A DNA stretch of 64,000 nt from an uncultured Acetobacteraceae bacterium (GTDB lineage: Bacteria; Pseudomonadota; Alphaproteobacteria; Acetobacterales; Acetobacteraceae): assembly GCA_937873205.1 (NCBI GenBank), contig CALMVO010000077.1, positions 37,112 to 101,111 on the forward strand, in the 5' to 3' direction. Shown here piece after piece: positions 34,305 through 46,052 of the stretch. A model generated the notes under the pieces. That model did not search any database. It was not told the origin of the DNA and saw only the letters and a list, made by a program, of their open reading frames with translations. Within the stretch, counting starts at the first letter, position 1. Each line of letters begins with the position of its first letter. The position numbers and the translations under genes were made by a program.

Positions 34305-37300
34305 TCAATACTGGAACTGGTATTTGAGCGCCACCGAGCTGCCCGGGTCGTTCTCCGGCGTGATGATGCCGGTGGTGGCGCCGCCGGTGCCGACCGTGGT
34401 CACCAGCTTGAGCCGGCGGGTGAGGTCGATCTGCACCTCCGCCTGGCTGCCGCCGCCGCTGGTCGCCTGCTTGGCGCCGACATAGACGCCGCGGGTGACA
34501 TACTTGCCGGCCTCGATGCTCGCACTGCTGCTGTCGGTGCCGGACCCGCTGCCGATCGAGAGCCGGTCCAGCCCCAGCGACTTGCGCACCGTGCCGAGCG
34601 GATCGAAGCCGCCGCCGCCGGAGCCGGTGAGCGACGCGAGGGCGGCCGCCACCTGCGCGATCTGCAGCGCACTCAGCGACTTGGTGTCCTGCCCGAACAG
34701 GATCAGCGCCAGCACCTGATCCTGCGGAAGCGGCGGCGTCGAGGACAGCGTGATCTTCGGCGCACTGGCGTAGCCGCCGACGTTCAGCATCGCCACCGTC
34801 GAGTTCACGACGCTCTGCGCGGTGAAATCGAGCGTGGGGTCGATCTTGTGGCCGACGCCGGTGCCGTTGAAGCCGACCCGGCCCTTGGTGAAGGTGAGCG
34901 AGATGCCGGCCAGGTCGAAGGTGCCGCGCCGCATGTCGAAGGCGCCGCTCACCAAGGGTGCCGCGGAGGTGCCGCCGACATGCAGCATCCCGCCCAGCTC
35001 GGCGTCGAGCCCGTGGCCGCGCACGAAGATCTGGCCGGGCGCCTCAACCGCGAGGTCGAGCCCGATCAGCAGCCCGGGCGCCGCGGCCGAGGCCGGCGCC
35101 GGCGGCTTCTGCCCGGGACGGATCACGTCGAGCCGGGCCACCGAAGGCGGCAGCCCGTTCGGCACGTTGATCTGGGCGCCGTCGATGGTGAGCGTGCCGC
35201 CGACGTCGAGCCGAGTTGCCGCCTGGCCGCGGATGGCGATATCGGCGTCGAGCACCGCGGTCAGCAGGTCGCTCGACAGCGGCCGGGCCTGGTGCATGGT
35301 GAGGTGCAGGTCGACCGGCAGGCCGGGCGCCAATGCACCGACCGTGCCGCTGGCGCCGATGGTGCCGTCGCCGGCATGGGCGGTGAAGGTCTCGATGCTG
35401 AGCGTCTGCCCGCTGGCGCGGATCAGAGCCGAGATGTCGGTCAGCCGCAGCCCCTGGGCGTAGTCCAGCACCTTCGCGTCGGCGAGCTGCACGGTGCCGT
35501 CGAGCCGCGGCGCCTTCGCGGTGCCGGACACGCCCATGGCCAGCGTGAGGATACCGTCGGCCTCGCGGCCCTGCGCGCCCAGGACGGCATTGGCCAACGA
35601 CAGGTCGATGCGGCCATCGGCGCGGAGTGCCAGCGGCCCGGTGGCCGAGGTCGGCGCGGTGCCGGCGAGCGACAGCGCCACCTTCGGCCCGGCATCCAGA
35701 TGGACGTCCACGCGCGCCGTGCTGCCGGCCAGCGTCACGTCGGCGCGCAGGCTGCCGGCGGGCAGCGAGGCGGCCGGGCCGGTGCGCAGGCGCAGCCCAC
35801 TGCCGATCAGGTGCACGCTGCCGTGCGGCTGCGCGATCGTGCCGATGAGCTTCGCGTCCGCCGAGATCAGCCCGGTGGCATCCAGGGTCGGCGCGAACGG
35901 GTGGGCCAGCGCCGGGGTGATGCCGTCGATGCGGGCGGTGAGGTCGAGGCGTGGCTTCACCTCGCCGGCGACGTCGATGCCGGCCGGTGCGGCACCGGCT
36001 GTCGCCAGGGACAGGCGCAGCCGGTCCAACGCCGTGCGGGCCCCGAATGCGATCCGCGCCGGCGACAGCAGGCGCAGCGCCTCGCCCTTGGCATCGACGG
36101 CAAGACGGGAGATCGCCACCTCCTTCTTCGGCAGGTCGAGCCGCAGCGCGGCGTCGAGGCGGGCGGGGCCGCCCGCGACGCCCTCGAGCTGCGCCTGCGC
36201 GGCGACGTCGAGCGCCGTCTGCGGGCCGTGCGCGGTCGCATGCGCGGCTCCAGTGATGGCGCCGGCGCGGAGGCCGGTGGCGTCGAGGCGGAGCGCCACC
36301 GAGGGGCCGGCCAGCGGGTCGTCGACGGTGCCGGCGAGCAGCAGGCGGGACACGCGGGCGCTGGCGATGCCGCCATCCGCGCGCACGTCGATCGCCACAC
36401 GCGGGGCCGCGCCCGCCGTCTGGCTGGTCTGCACCCGTGCCAGCACGCTGCCGGAGATCGCCTGGCCGATCACCGGGCGCAGATCGGCCAGGCGCGCCAT
36501 GTGCAGGTCGAGGCTGCCCAGCGGCACCTTGGCGCCGGCCGGCAGCGTCATGTCGGCATGGCCGCTGGCGCTTCGCCAGGACAGCGTGTCCAGCACGAGG
36601 TGCAGCGCGCCGTCGGCCAGACGCGAGGCCTCCGCCTTCAGCGTGATGGGGGCGCGGTCGAGGGTGCCGGCGAGCGAGACGGCGCCGGCCGGGGCCGACG
36701 GCAGATGCTGCGCGTCCACCACCAGGTGCAGCGGGCCGGGCGCCATGGTGGCAGTGCCGGGATCGCCGTCGGCGGTGAGGTGGGCGGAGACATCGCGCAG
36801 CGGGCCGCTGGCAGTGCCGGCGATCGTCATGACGCCGCGCAGGCTGGGCAGCGCCTGCTGCAGCGACGGCAGGCCGAGCGAGACTTGTGCCGCGAGCACG
36901 CCCGCGGTGTCGGTGCCGGACGCGGCGAGGTGCAGCGCCTGGCCGTCGAGCTGGAGCTGGCGCAGCGCGAGCGCGGAGCCGTCGCGGCTGGCCTGCAGCG
37001 TGATCTGGCCGGTCGGCCCGATCAGCCCCACCGCCTGCGGCTGCCCGCCGGTGATGGCGATCGGGCCGGACAGGCTGATCTCGGCCTTCGGCCCGTCGAG
37101 CGAGAAGCGGGCGGCGAGGTCGGCGTGGCCCGCCAGCGCGGTGCCGCCGATGGCGGCGAGCGGCGCCAGGTCGGGCAGGTGCAGGGCCAGCTGCCCGCGC
37201 TGCGGCGCCGCGGTGAGCACGTGGCCACTCACCCCCAGCAGCGGATGCGACACGGTGAGGTCGAGCGGCCGGCCGGCGGCGTGCGGGTCGAGCGTGGCGT

Positions 37301-38471
37301 CCAGCGTGAGCGGGGCGGCGGCGAGCAGGGTCGGCTGCGGACCGGGCAGGCGCAGCCCGTCCAGCACCGCGTGCAGGTGCACCGGGCCCACGGTCTGCTG
37401 GCCGTCGAAGCCGGCGGTGAGCCGGCCGATGCCGACGCCGTCCGCGGCGAGCTCATCCAGCACCAGCGTGCCCTGCCCGGCCGGCGCCTGCGGCGTGCCG
37501 AGCAGGTGAGCATCGAGCGCCACCTTGGTCCATGCGATGCCCGGCATCGGCTGCATCGCCGGCGCGTGCACGGCCAGCGTGACGTCGAAGCGGGGCCGCA
37601 GCAGGTCGATTGTGCCGTGCGCGCCCAGCGTCAGCACGCCGGTGGCGGCGGCGCCGGCGGTGCCGGACAGCGCCAGCCGCTCGGCGTCGCGCGGGCCGGC
37701 GAGATCGAGCGAGAGATGCGACGGATCCAGGATCGGCAGGTGGCCGAGCGCCGCGACGAAGCCGTCCGCCGGATCGTCGAGCCGCAGATGCAGGGCCAGC
37801 GTCGACGGCGCCACCGTCGCCGCGAGGTCGAGGCGGCCGGGACGGTCGAGGCGGGCGAGCTGCAGGCCGAGGTCGCTGTTCGGCAGCCGGCCGATCGCCA
37901 CCCCGTCCAGCAGCGGCGCCAGGTCGGCGATGCGGACATGGCCGTCGATCGTCGCGGCGACCCCGGTGCCGGCGATGGGGGCGGCGACCGCGAGCCGGTC
38001 CACCCGCAGCCGGTCGATCAGGATGCCCAGATGCAGCCCGCTCCTGGTTCCCGGTCGTGTCGGCGCCGCCGGCTTGGCGTTCGGGGCCGGCACCGGCAGG
38101 CGCATGGCATCGATCAGCCCGGCGCTGGCCAGCTCAACATGCACGGTGTCGGTGAGCAGCCGCAGCGGCGACCAATCCAGCGCCAGCCGTTCGATCGCGA
38201 GCCAGGGGCCCTTGGTATCGTTCACGGTGATGCGGCGGACGGTGAGCGCGTCCGGGAAGCGGCCGCCCAGCCCCTCGATGCCGACCAGCCCGCCGGTGAG
38301 CGAGGTGGCCTGGCGCTCGATCAGGCGGCGCCCGGCGCCGGTGTTGGCGCCGACCAGGATCACCACCAGAAGCAGCACGATCAGCGCCAGAGGCAGGCCG
38401 ATCAGCAGCCCGGCGGCCCAGGCGGCGACGCGCAATGGACGGAAGCGGGAGGAGTGCGCGTGAGCGGCCAT
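34305..38471 (-). CDS. tamB: Translocation and assembly module protein TamB (AsmA-like)
   Basis: 1388 residues, the family's size. A short cytoplasmic N-terminus and one membrane helix (about residues 15-42, LLIGLPLALIVLLLVVILVG) precede a huge periplasmic beta-rich domain of repeating strands. The C-terminal TamB domain is complete (GTFDLAGISLTFTKGRVGFNG, KITLSSTPPLPQDQVLALILFGQD, GSSVALKYQFQY). Family knowledge: it spans the periplasm, partners TamA, and helps move lipids or assemble outer-membrane proteins. ATG 38471 lies 136 bases after the tamA stop, and that gap is filled exactly by hairpin element B. Confidence 0.95.
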   Translation of the reverse strand: MAAHAHSSRFRPLRVAAWAAGLLIGLPLALIVLLLVVILVGANTGAGRRLIERQATSLTGGLVGIEGLGGRFPDALTVRRITVNDTKGPWLAIERLALDWSPLRLLTDTVHVELASAGLIDAMRLPVPAPNAKPAAPTRPGTRSGLHLGILIDRLRVDRLAVAAPIAGTGVAATIDGHVRIADLAPLLDGVAIGRLPNSDLGLQLARLDRPGRLDLAATVAPSTLALHLRLDDPADGFVAALGHLPILDPSHLSLDLAGPRDAERLALSGTAGAAATGVLTLGAHGTIDLLRPRFDVTLAVHAPAMQPMPGIAWTKVALDAHLLGTPQAPAGQGTLVLDELAADGVGIGRLTAGFDGQQTVGPVHLHAVLDGLRLPGPQPTLLAAAPLTLDATLDPHAAGRPLDLTVSHPLLGVSGHVLTAAPQRGQLALHLPDLAPLAAIGGTALAGHADLAARFSLDGPKAEISLSGPIAITGGQPQAVGLIGPTGQITLQASRDGSALALRQLQLDGQALHLAASGTDTAGVLAAQVSLGLPSLQQALPSLRGVMTIAGTASGPLRDVSAHLTADGDPGTATMAPGPLHLVVDAQHLPSAPAGAVSLAGTLDRAPITLKAEASRLADGALHLVLDTLSWRSASGHADMTLPAGAKVPLGSLDLHMARLADLRPVIGQAISGSVLARVQTSQTAGAAPRVAIDVRADGGIASARVSRLLLAGTVDDPLAGPSVALRLDATGLRAGAITGAAHATAHGPQTALDVAAQAQLEGVAGGPARLDAALRLDLPKKEVAISRLAVDAKGEALRLLSPARIAFGARTALDRLRLSLATAGAAPAGIDVAGEVKPRLDLTARIDGITPALAHPFAPTLDATGLISADAKLIGTIAQPHGSVHLIGSGLRLRTGPAASLPAGSLRADVTLAGSTARVDVHLDAGPKVALSLAGTAPTSATGPLALRADGRIDLSLANAVLGAQGREADGILTLAMGVSGTAKAPRLDGTVQLADAKVLDYAQGLRLTDISALIRASGQTLSIETFTAHAGDGTIGASGTVGALAPGLPVDLHLTMHQARPLSSDLLTAVLDADIAIRGQAATRLDVGGTLTIDGAQINVPNGLPPSVARLDVIRPGQKPPAPASAAAPGLLIGLDLAVEAPGQIFVRGHGLDAELGGMLHVGGTSAAPLVSGAFDMRRGTFDLAGISLTFTKGRVGFNGTGVGHKIDPTLDFTAQSVVNSTVAMLNVGGYASAPKITLSSTPPLPQDQVLALILFGQDTKSLSALQIAQVAAALASLTGSGGGGFDPLGTVRKSLGLDRLSIGSGSGTDSSSASIEAGKYVTRGVYVGAKQATSGGGSQAEVQIDLTRRLKLVTTVGTGGATTGIITPENDPGSSVALKYQFQY

Positions 38472-38475
38472 CAGG

Positions 38476-38605
38476 ACCCGTTCGAGAATGGGGTGTGCCG
38501 AGCGGGCGTGTCGTTCGAGAACCGGAGCGGAGCGGCCTCCATGGCCGTGAGCACCGGCAAGCGCGACGGGCGCGGATCGCCGGCACAACGCATTCTCACG
38601 CGGGT
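38476..38605. repeat. Long imperfect hairpin element, copy B (130 bp)
   Basis: Outer arms ACCCG (38476-38480) plus GAGAAT (38484-38489) pair with ATTCTC (38592-38597) plus CGGGT (38601-38605). It shares with copy A (17265-17440) GGTGTGCCGAGCG, TTCGAGAACCGG, GGCCGTGAGC, CGGCAAGCG and GATCGCCGGCAC in the same order, but lacks about 37 internal bases. It fills the gap between the tamA stop (38608) and tamB start (38471). Confidence 0.75.
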
Positions 38606-38607
38606 TC

Positions 38608-40548
38608 TCAGAATGCCTCTCCCAAGCCGACATAGAGCTCAAAGCTGTCGCCATATGGCGGCTTGTTCAGCGGAACCGCGACATCGAGCCGGATCGGGCC
38701 GATCGGAGTGTAGTAGCGCGCTCCCACGCCGGCGCCGACCCGGAGCGTGCCCTGGAACGGGCCGCTGCTGGACGAGACCTGGCCGGCATCGGCGAAGGCG
38801 GCGACGCCGTAGGTCTTGCCGATGCGCTGGCGGAACTCGATGGTGCCGGCATCGAGCGCCGTGCCGCCGATTGGGTCGCCGTTCGGGAACAGCGGCCCCA
38901 CCCCCTGATACTTGTAGCCGCGCACCGTGCCGCTGCCGCCGGCATAGAGCCGCTGGTCGGGCGGCAGCTCGAAGGTGGTGGCGCCCTGCACGGTGCCGAC
39001 CGTGGCGCGCAGGGCAATGACGCTGCGGCCGGGCTTCGCCAGCCCGATCCGGGCAAGGTCGAGATAGGTGGACGCCGTCGTCTGCAGGATGGCGAAGAAG
39101 CTGTCGCCACCCTGGTTGGTGCCGCCGCCGCTGCCGTTGCCGCTGCCCAGGCTGTAGCTGGGGGTGGCGTCGAGGGCGATGCGGAACCCATGCGTCGGGT
39201 CGTCGAGCGGGTTGGCCAGGCCGGTGCTGTCGTAGTTGGCGCTGAGCGGCACGAAGGCCAGCGTGTACTCGCGCGACACCCCCTGCTGCAGGATGCGCTC
39301 CTCCTCGACGCCGACGCCGCCCGACACCGTCCACAGCCGCGACAGCTTGCGGTTCACCACCGCCCGCATTAGCAGCGCGGTCTGGTCGTAGGCCTCGAGG
39401 TCCTGCTTCAGCCCCTCGACCCGGACATCGAGGGTCTGGTCGCGGTTGTAGAAGTCGGGCTTCAGCAGGTCGGCGTAGACGTCGTAGCCGAGGCCGTTCT
39501 CGGAGGTGCCGCCGACGCCGGTGAGCAGCGCGGTGAGGTCGAGCCGCTCGCCGTTGCCGAACAGGTCGTGGTGGGTCCAGGTGACGCCGGCGCTGCCGCC
39601 GAGGTCGGTCGAATAGCCGGCCTGCAGCGAGACCGTGTGCAGCTTGGCCTCGCTGAAATCGAAGGTGAGCGGCAACTCGCCGTCCGGCGCCAGCTGCTTG
39701 GCGGCGGTGACGCCGACATCGGAGAACACGCCGGTGGAGGCCAGCTCCTGGCGCGCCGCCTCGATCCTGCTCGGCTGGTAGAGCTGGCCCTGATGCACCT
39801 CCAGCAGCCGGGCGACATAGCCCGGGTTGGCGCGGCGCAGTCCGGCCAGGGTGATCCGGCCGATATCGACCCGCGGCCCCAGCTTGGCTGCGATGACGAT
39901 GTCGAGGGTCCGGGTCGCGGGGCGCAGATAGGCCAGCGGCGGCTGCACGTCGGCGAAGGCGTGGCCCTCCTCCTGCAGCGCGGTCAGCAGCCGGGTGCCG
40001 CCGCCCAGCACGTCGGAGGCGACCGCCGGCTGGCCGGCATGCAGGTCGAGCGCCCGATCGTCGGCGGGGGACAGGCTCTCGCCCGGCGGCAGCGTGACCG
40101 TGACGGTCCCCAGGTGGAACAGCGGGCCGATGGCGACCGCGATGCGGACCCGGGCCGGCTGGCCAGCCGGCAGCCCCGCCAGGATGTCGGGGAGGTCCGG
40201 ATCCGCGGCCGGATGGCCTGCCACCGTGATGTCGATGCTGCCGCCGTAGTAGCCGAAGCTCTCGAGCGCGATCTCGAGCCGACCGCGATCGTCGCGGATG
40301 CGGCCGGCGAGCGCGAACGGCCCCACCGCATGCGTCTTCTGCAGCGAGATCAGGCTGGAGGAACCCTTCAGCGCCGCGTCGAGGGCGGCGTTGCCGGTCG
40401 GCATCAGCGTGGTGACGTAGGGTTGCGGGTCGGCCGCGGGCGCCGCCCCGGACAGCGCCGCTAGCGAGCCGAGCAGGAGCGCCAGGAGCAGGGGCCGGGC
40501 GGCGGCGACGGGTCGCAGGGCGGGAGCGCCATGGGCACGTGCAGTCAG
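38608..40548 (-). CDS. tamA: Translocation and assembly module protein TamA (Omp85 family)
   Basis: About 646 residues from the chosen start. A signal peptide (ARPLLLALLLGSLAALSGAAPA, core only) is followed by POTRA-like domains (about 45-320: VRIAVAIGPLFHLGTVTV, GPRVDIGRITLAGLRRANPGYVARLL). The Omp85 barrel follows, with VRGYKYQGVGPLFPNGDPIGG (substrate-lid motif VRGY) and the final GPIRLDVAVPLNK...VGLGEAF. It works with TamB. Start: no ATG fits. CTG 40548 has GAGGA seven bases upstream and gives a clean signal peptide; GTG 40662 is the in-frame standard alternative but puts 38 residues ahead of it. Confidence 0.9.
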   Translation of the reverse strand: MTARAHGAPALRPVAAARPLLLALLLGSLAALSGAAPAADPQPYVTTLMPTGNAALDAALKGSSSLISLQKTHAVGPFALAGRIRDDRGRLEIALESFGYYGGSIDITVAGHPAADPDLPDILAGLPAGQPARVRIAVAIGPLFHLGTVTVTLPPGESLSPADDRALDLHAGQPAVASDVLGGGTRLLTALQEEGHAFADVQPPLAYLRPATRTLDIVIAAKLGPRVDIGRITLAGLRRANPGYVARLLEVHQGQLYQPSRIEAARQELASTGVFSDVGVTAAKQLAPDGELPLTFDFSEAKLHTVSLQAGYSTDLGGSAGVTWTHHDLFGNGERLDLTALLTGVGGTSENGLGYDVYADLLKPDFYNRDQTLDVRVEGLKQDLEAYDQTALLMRAVVNRKLSRLWTVSGGVGVEEERILQQGVSREYTLAFVPLSANYDSTGLANPLDDPTHGFRIALDATPSYSLGSGNGSGGGTNQGGDSFFAILQTTASTYLDLARIGLAKPGRSVIALRATVGTVQGATTFELPPDQRLYAGGSGTVRGYKYQGVGPLFPNGDPIGGTALDAGTIEFRQRIGKTYGVAAFADAGQVSSSSGPFQGTLRVGAGVGARYYTPIGPIRLDVAVPLNKPPYGDSFELYVGLGEAF

Positions 40549-40811
40549 GGCGGCGTCCTCGTTCTCGCGATCCGGATCTCGGGGCCCGGCCCGTCCGGGC
40601 GGGCCGGAACAGGTCGGCGCTGCTGTAGCACCCCGCCAGATTGTCGTCCCGCCCCGAATCACGCTATGCGGAACCGATGCAGGCCGTCCCCCGCAGCCTC
40701 GGCCGACGCGACGCCGCCCCGCCGCCGACGCGGCCGGGTCTCTCCCCGTTTCCTCGCCCGGCCTGTCCGCAAGCATCGCCGGACACGGTCCAGACCGACG
40801 ACCTGATCGAG

Positions 40812-41795
40812 ATGCCGGACCCGGACCGGCGGTCCCGACCGGCCGACGACGGCCCTGCGGTCCGGGCGATGCGGCTGCTCCGGGTCGCGCGCCGCCTCGT
40901 GCTGGTGATGGGCTGGACCGCGATCGCGGGGGTCGTGCAGTCGGCGATGCTGGTGCTGCCCGGCCGGGGCAAGAAGCTGTTCGCCCGCCAATATTGGTCG
41001 ACGGTCGCCACCCTGCTCGGCCTGCGTATCCGGGTGCTGGGCCGGGTCGCCGTCCATCCCGCCCCAGGTCAGGCGGCGGGACCCAGACGGCCGGTGATCT
41101 TCGTCTGCAACCATTCCTCCTGGCTCGACGTGCCGGTGCTGGGCGGGCGGCTGCTGGCGTGCTTCGTCGCCAAGGAGGATGTCGGGCGCTGGCCGGTGGT
41201 CGGCACCGTCGCCCGGCTGGGCCGCACCATCTTCGTCAGCCGGCAGCGCCGGGCCACGGGGCGCGAGCGCGACGACATGCGGCTGCGGCTGGCCGCCGGC
41301 GACGACCTGATCCTGTTCCCCGAGGGCACCAGCTCCGACGGCTCTCGGGTGCTGCCGTTCCATTCGAGCTTCTTCGCCGCCGCCAAGCCGAACGGCGCGG
41401 GCGAGCGCGCCTGCCTGGCCGAGGTGCCGCTGATCCAGCCGGTCTCGGTGGTCTACGACCGGCTCGGCGGCATGCCGGTCGGCCGCACGGCGCGCACGGT
41501 GTTCTCCTGGTATGGCGACATGGACCTCGCCTCGCACTTTGTCCGCCTCGGGCGCTGGCGGGGCATGCGCGCCACCATCCTGCTGCACCCCGTGCTCGAT
41601 CCGGCGGAGTTCGAGTCCCGCAAGGCGCTGTCGACCGCCACCTGGACCGCGGTGGCCGAGGGTGCCGCGGCGCTGCGCCAGAATCGCATGGATGGCCGCG
41701 TGGATGACAGCCCGGTGAAGACCGCGTCGCAGCCGCGGAATCAGCCCCCGCCGGAGGCTTTTCCGCTTGACAGCGACCAGCCCTCGTTCGCCTGA
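40812..41795 (+). CDS. plsC: 1-acyl-sn-glycerol-3-phosphate acyltransferase (PlsC family)
   Basis: 327 residues from ATG 40812; ATG 40869 or 40677 are alternatives. It transfers an acyl chain to lysophosphatidic acid in membrane lipid synthesis. Motifs seen: the membrane segment LVLVMGWTAIAGVVQSAML, the catalytic NHSSWLD (HxxxxD), FVSRQRR, FPEGTSSDG, and PVSVVYD. The long C-terminal tail after AALRQNR (about 40 residues) is not typical and looks disordered. It is divergent from tamA. Confidence 0.88.
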   Translation: MPDPDRRSRPADDGPAVRAMRLLRVARRLVLVMGWTAIAGVVQSAMLVLPGRGKKLFARQYWSTVATLLGLRIRVLGRVAVHPAPGQAAGPRRPVIFVCNHSSWLDVPVLGGRLLACFVAKEDVGRWPVVGTVARLGRTIFVSRQRRATGRERDDMRLRLAAGDDLILFPEGTSSDGSRVLPFHSSFFAAAKPNGAGERACLAEVPLIQPVSVVYDRLGGMPVGRTARTVFSWYGDMDLASHFVRLGRWRGMRATILLHPVLDPAEFESRKALSTATWTAVAEGAAALRQNRMDGRVDDSPVKTASQPRNQPPPEAFPLDSDQPSFA

Positions 41796-41997
41796 TCGCG
41801 GTGGGACGCCGGACGCGCGGCGCCTGCCCGGGAGACCTGCCATCTCGATGCGACACCACGGAGCGATCGCCTGACGGACCTGGTCCGCGGACCCTCCGCC
41901 GCTTGAGCGGCGCCCGCGCTTGACCGCGTCGCATGCGGGTCCGATCACTGCGCCGCGCGCGCCCGGACGGTCCGGGACGCTCCCCGGAACCGCCTGC

Positions 41998-43412
41998 TTG
42001 ACCACGCCAGATCCGAATTCGCCCGCATCCCGTCGGCGGCGGCTGCACGTCATCACCTGGGGCTGCCAGATGAACGTGTACGACAGCGCCCGCATGGCGG
42101 ACGTGCTGCGCCCGCTCGGCTACGAGCCGGCGGACGGCCCCGAAACCGCCGACATGGTCATCCTCAACACCTGCCACATCCGCGACCGCGCTGCCGAGAA
42201 GGTGTTCTCCGAGCTCGGCCGGCTCAGGGTGGTGAAGGAGGCGCGGGCGCAGGCCGGGCTTTCCACCGTGCTGGCGGTGGCGGGCTGCGTCGCCCAGGCC
42301 GAGGGGGCCGAGATCCTGGCGCGCGCACCCTACGTCGACATCGTGCTGGGCCCGCAGACCTACCACCGGCTGCCCGAGATGGTGGCCCGCGCGGCCCGGG
42401 CCGGCGGCCTGCCGGGCGGCGTGGTCGAGACCGACTTTCCGCCCGAGCAGAAGTTCGACCACCTGCCCGACGCCACCGGCCCGCAGCTGCCCGGCGGCGT
42501 CACCGCGTTCCTGACCGTGCAGGAAGGCTGCGACAAGTTCTGCTCGTTCTGCGTGGTGCCCTATACGCGCGGCGCCGAGGCGAGCCGGCCGGCGGCCTCG
42601 GTGCTGGCCGAGGCGGCCCGCATGGTGGCGGGCGGCGTGCGCGAGCTCACCCTGCTCGGCCAGAACGTGAACGCCTATCACGGCGACGGGCCGGACGGCC
42701 GGACCTGGGGCCTGGCGCGGCTGATGCAGGCACTCGCCGACATCCCGGGCCTGCTGCGGCTCCGCTACACCACGTCGCATCCGCGCGACATGGATCCGAC
42801 GCTGATCGAGGCCCACCGCGACCTGCCGCAGCTGATGCCGTTCCTGCACCTGCCGGTGCAGTCCGGTTCCGACCGCATGCTGGCTTCGATGAACCGGGGT
42901 CACACCGCCGACGACTACCGCCGGCTTGTGGACCGGCTGCGCCGGGCGCGGCCCGACCTGGCCCTCTCGTCCGACTTCATCGTCGGGCACCCGGGCGAGA
43001 CCGATGCCGACCACGCGGCGACGCTGCGTCTGATCGGCGAGATCGGCTTCGCGCAGGCCTACTCGTTTCGGTATTCGCCCCGGCCGGGCACGCCGGCGGC
43101 CGGCGCCCCGGGCCGGGTAGCCGATGCCGTCGCCGGGGGCCGGCTGCAGCAGGTGCAGGCGCTGATCCGGCAGCAGCAGGATCGCTACAACCGGAACAGC
43201 GTCGGCGCGGCGATGCCGGTGCTGTTCACCGGGCGCGGCCGCAGGCCGGGCCAGCTGTCCGGCCGCAGCCCCTACCTGCAGGCGGTGCATGCCGACGCCC
43301 CCGAGAGCCTGATCGGCACCGTGGCCCCGGTGACGATCACCGAGATGCTCACCAATTCCCTGACCGCCACCCTGGACCCCGCCGCCAATCCCCTGCTGGA
43401 GAGAGCCTGCGC

Positions 43413-43416
<4 letters not shown>
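41998..43416 (+). CDS. miaB: tRNA-2-methylthio-N6-dimethylallyladenosine synthase
   Basis: 472 residues. This radical-SAM enzyme adds a methylthio group to i6A37 of tRNA. The N-terminal UPF0004 domain has three cluster cysteines (TWGCQMN, LNTCHIR, VAGCVAQ). The radical-SAM motif is CDKFCSFC (about residues 185-192). A C-terminal TRAM domain follows ([15 protein letters not shown] to [15 protein letters not shown]). TTG 41998 gives [23 protein letters not shown]; a TTG at 41920 adds 26 residues. It overlaps phoH by four bases (TTGA). Confidence 0.94.
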
Positions 43417-44562
<1,146 letters not shown>

Positions 44563-44579
<17 letters not shown>

Positions 44580-45123
44580 ATCCAAGGCCCGCCCCGAGAC
44601 GGAAACGGCACAGCGCAAGAAGGCGCGGAAGCGGGACCGAGAACGGGACGGCCGCGCGGCATTCCTCACACCCGTGCCGTCGGTCGAAATATTCGTGGCC
44701 GATATACGCTGGCGCCGGCTGGTGCCGCGGGTCGAGCGGTTGGCGCGGCTGGCGGCGATCGCCGGCGGTGGCGCCGGCACGGTGGTGCTGGACCGCGACC
44801 TCCGCGTGCGGCGGCTGAACGGGCGCCATCGCGGCCGCAACAAGCCCACCAACGTGCTGACCTTCGAGATGCCGCCGGGCGTTCCCGGCGGCGACATCGT
44901 GCTGGGGCTGGAGACGGTGCGGCGCGAGGCGCTGGCGGCCGGGCGGTGGCCGCGTCACCACCTGGTCCACCTCGTGGTGCACGGCGCGCTGCACCTGCGT
45001 GGACACGACCATCACGGCGCCGGCCAGGCCCGCCGCATGGAGATGCGGGAGGCCCGTATCCTGCACCGGCTCGGCGTGCCGAACCCCTGGAAGCCGCGTC
45101 CGCTGCCGGGGGCGACGCGGTGA
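44563..45123 (+). CDS. ybeY: Endoribonuclease YbeY (rRNA maturation factor)
   Basis: 186 residues. It has the zinc-binding motif [12 protein letters not shown] (about residues 143-154) and the family segments [12 protein letters not shown] and [14 protein letters not shown]. It matures 16S rRNA 3' ends and takes part in ribosome quality control. ATG 44563 has GGGAGAG upstream and lies within the end of phoH. A basic N-terminal extension (about 35 residues, [10 protein letters not shown]) precedes the conserved core. It overlaps the corC start (GTGA). Confidence 0.92.
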
Positions 45124-46052
45124 GCGGGCCGGGCGCTCCCGATCCGTCGCGGCAGCACCCGCGCGTCGGCATGCTCGGCTGGCTGGACTGGTTCGGGCGC
45201 CGGCGCGGCGAGCAGGGCCTGCGCCACCGCGTCGCCGCCCTGGTGCAGGAGGCGGCCGAGGCGCCGCAGGCCGACGGCGAGCTGCCCGAGCTCGACCGCC
45301 AGGAGCGGGTGCTGATCGCCAACGTGCTGCGGCTGCGCGGAACCTCGGTCGACGACGTCATGGTGCCGCGCGCTGACATCGTGGCGATGCCCGTGGGCAT
45401 CAGCTTCGAGGAGGCGCTGGTCTTCATGAAGCGCGAGAACCACTCGCGGCTGCCGGTCTATGGCGAGCAGCTCGACGACATCGTCGGCATGGTCCACGTG
45501 AAGGATCTGGTCGCCTATGCCGGCCCGGCGGACGCGTTCCGGCTGCAGTCGATCCTGCGTCAGCCGCTGATGATCGCGCCGCAGATGCCGGTGCTGGACC
45601 TGCTGCTGCAGATGCGGCTGCGGCGCATCCACCTGGCGCTGGTGATCGACGAGTACGGCGGCATCGACGGGCTGGTGACGATCGAGGACCTGGTCGAGAC
45701 CATCGTCGGCGACATCGCCGACGAGCACGACGAGCCGGACGTGCCGATGGTGGTGGAGCGCCCGGACGGCGTGCTCGACATCGACGCGCGCATGCCGGTC
45801 GAGGATTTCGAGGCGCGGCTGGGCCCGGTGCTGACCGACCAGGAGCGCGAGAGCGACATCGAGACCGTGGGCGGTCTGGTGTTCCGGCTGGCCGGCCATG
45901 TGCCCGCCCGCGGCGAGGTGCTGAGCCACGAGAGCGGCATCCAGTTCCGCATCATGGACTCCGATCCCCGCCACATCCGGCGCCTGCGCGTGCGCCCGGC
46001 GCCGAAGCCCGCGCTGGCGGACGCCGCCGTGGGGCTGCCGCCGCCGACGTGA
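45120..46052 (+). CDS. corC: CorC/HlyC-type CBS-domain transporter-associated protein
   Basis: 310 residues. Two CBS domains span about 75-195: [73 protein letters not shown]. The CorC_HlyC C-terminal domain follows ([32 protein letters not shown]). It is linked to Mg/Co efflux. GTG 45120 overlaps the ybeY stop. In related genomes lnt usually follows; here the sequence changes at once to AT-richer accessory DNA. Confidence 0.92.
   Translation: MSGPGAPDPSRQHPRVGMLGWLDWFGRRRGEQGLRHRVAALVQEAAEAPQADGELPELDRQERVLIANVLRLRGTSVDDVMVPRADIVAMPVGISFEEALVFMKRENHSRLPVYGEQLDDIVGMVHVKDLVAYAGPADAFRLQSILRQPLMIAPQMPVLDLLLQMRLRRIHLALVIDEYGGIDGLVTIEDLVETIVGDIADEHDEPDVPMVVERPDGVLDIDARMPVEDFEARLGPVLTDQERESDIETVGGLVFRLAGHVPARGEVLSHESGIQFRIMDSDPRHIRRLRVRPAPKPALADAAVGLPPPT

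Noticed and set aside
34848-39020. Very long plus-strand open frame (about 1390 codons) opposite tamB
   Set aside because: It is antisense to two well-identified genes; high GC removes stops from the opposite strand. Composition is Gln/Arg/Gly-rich without any domain.
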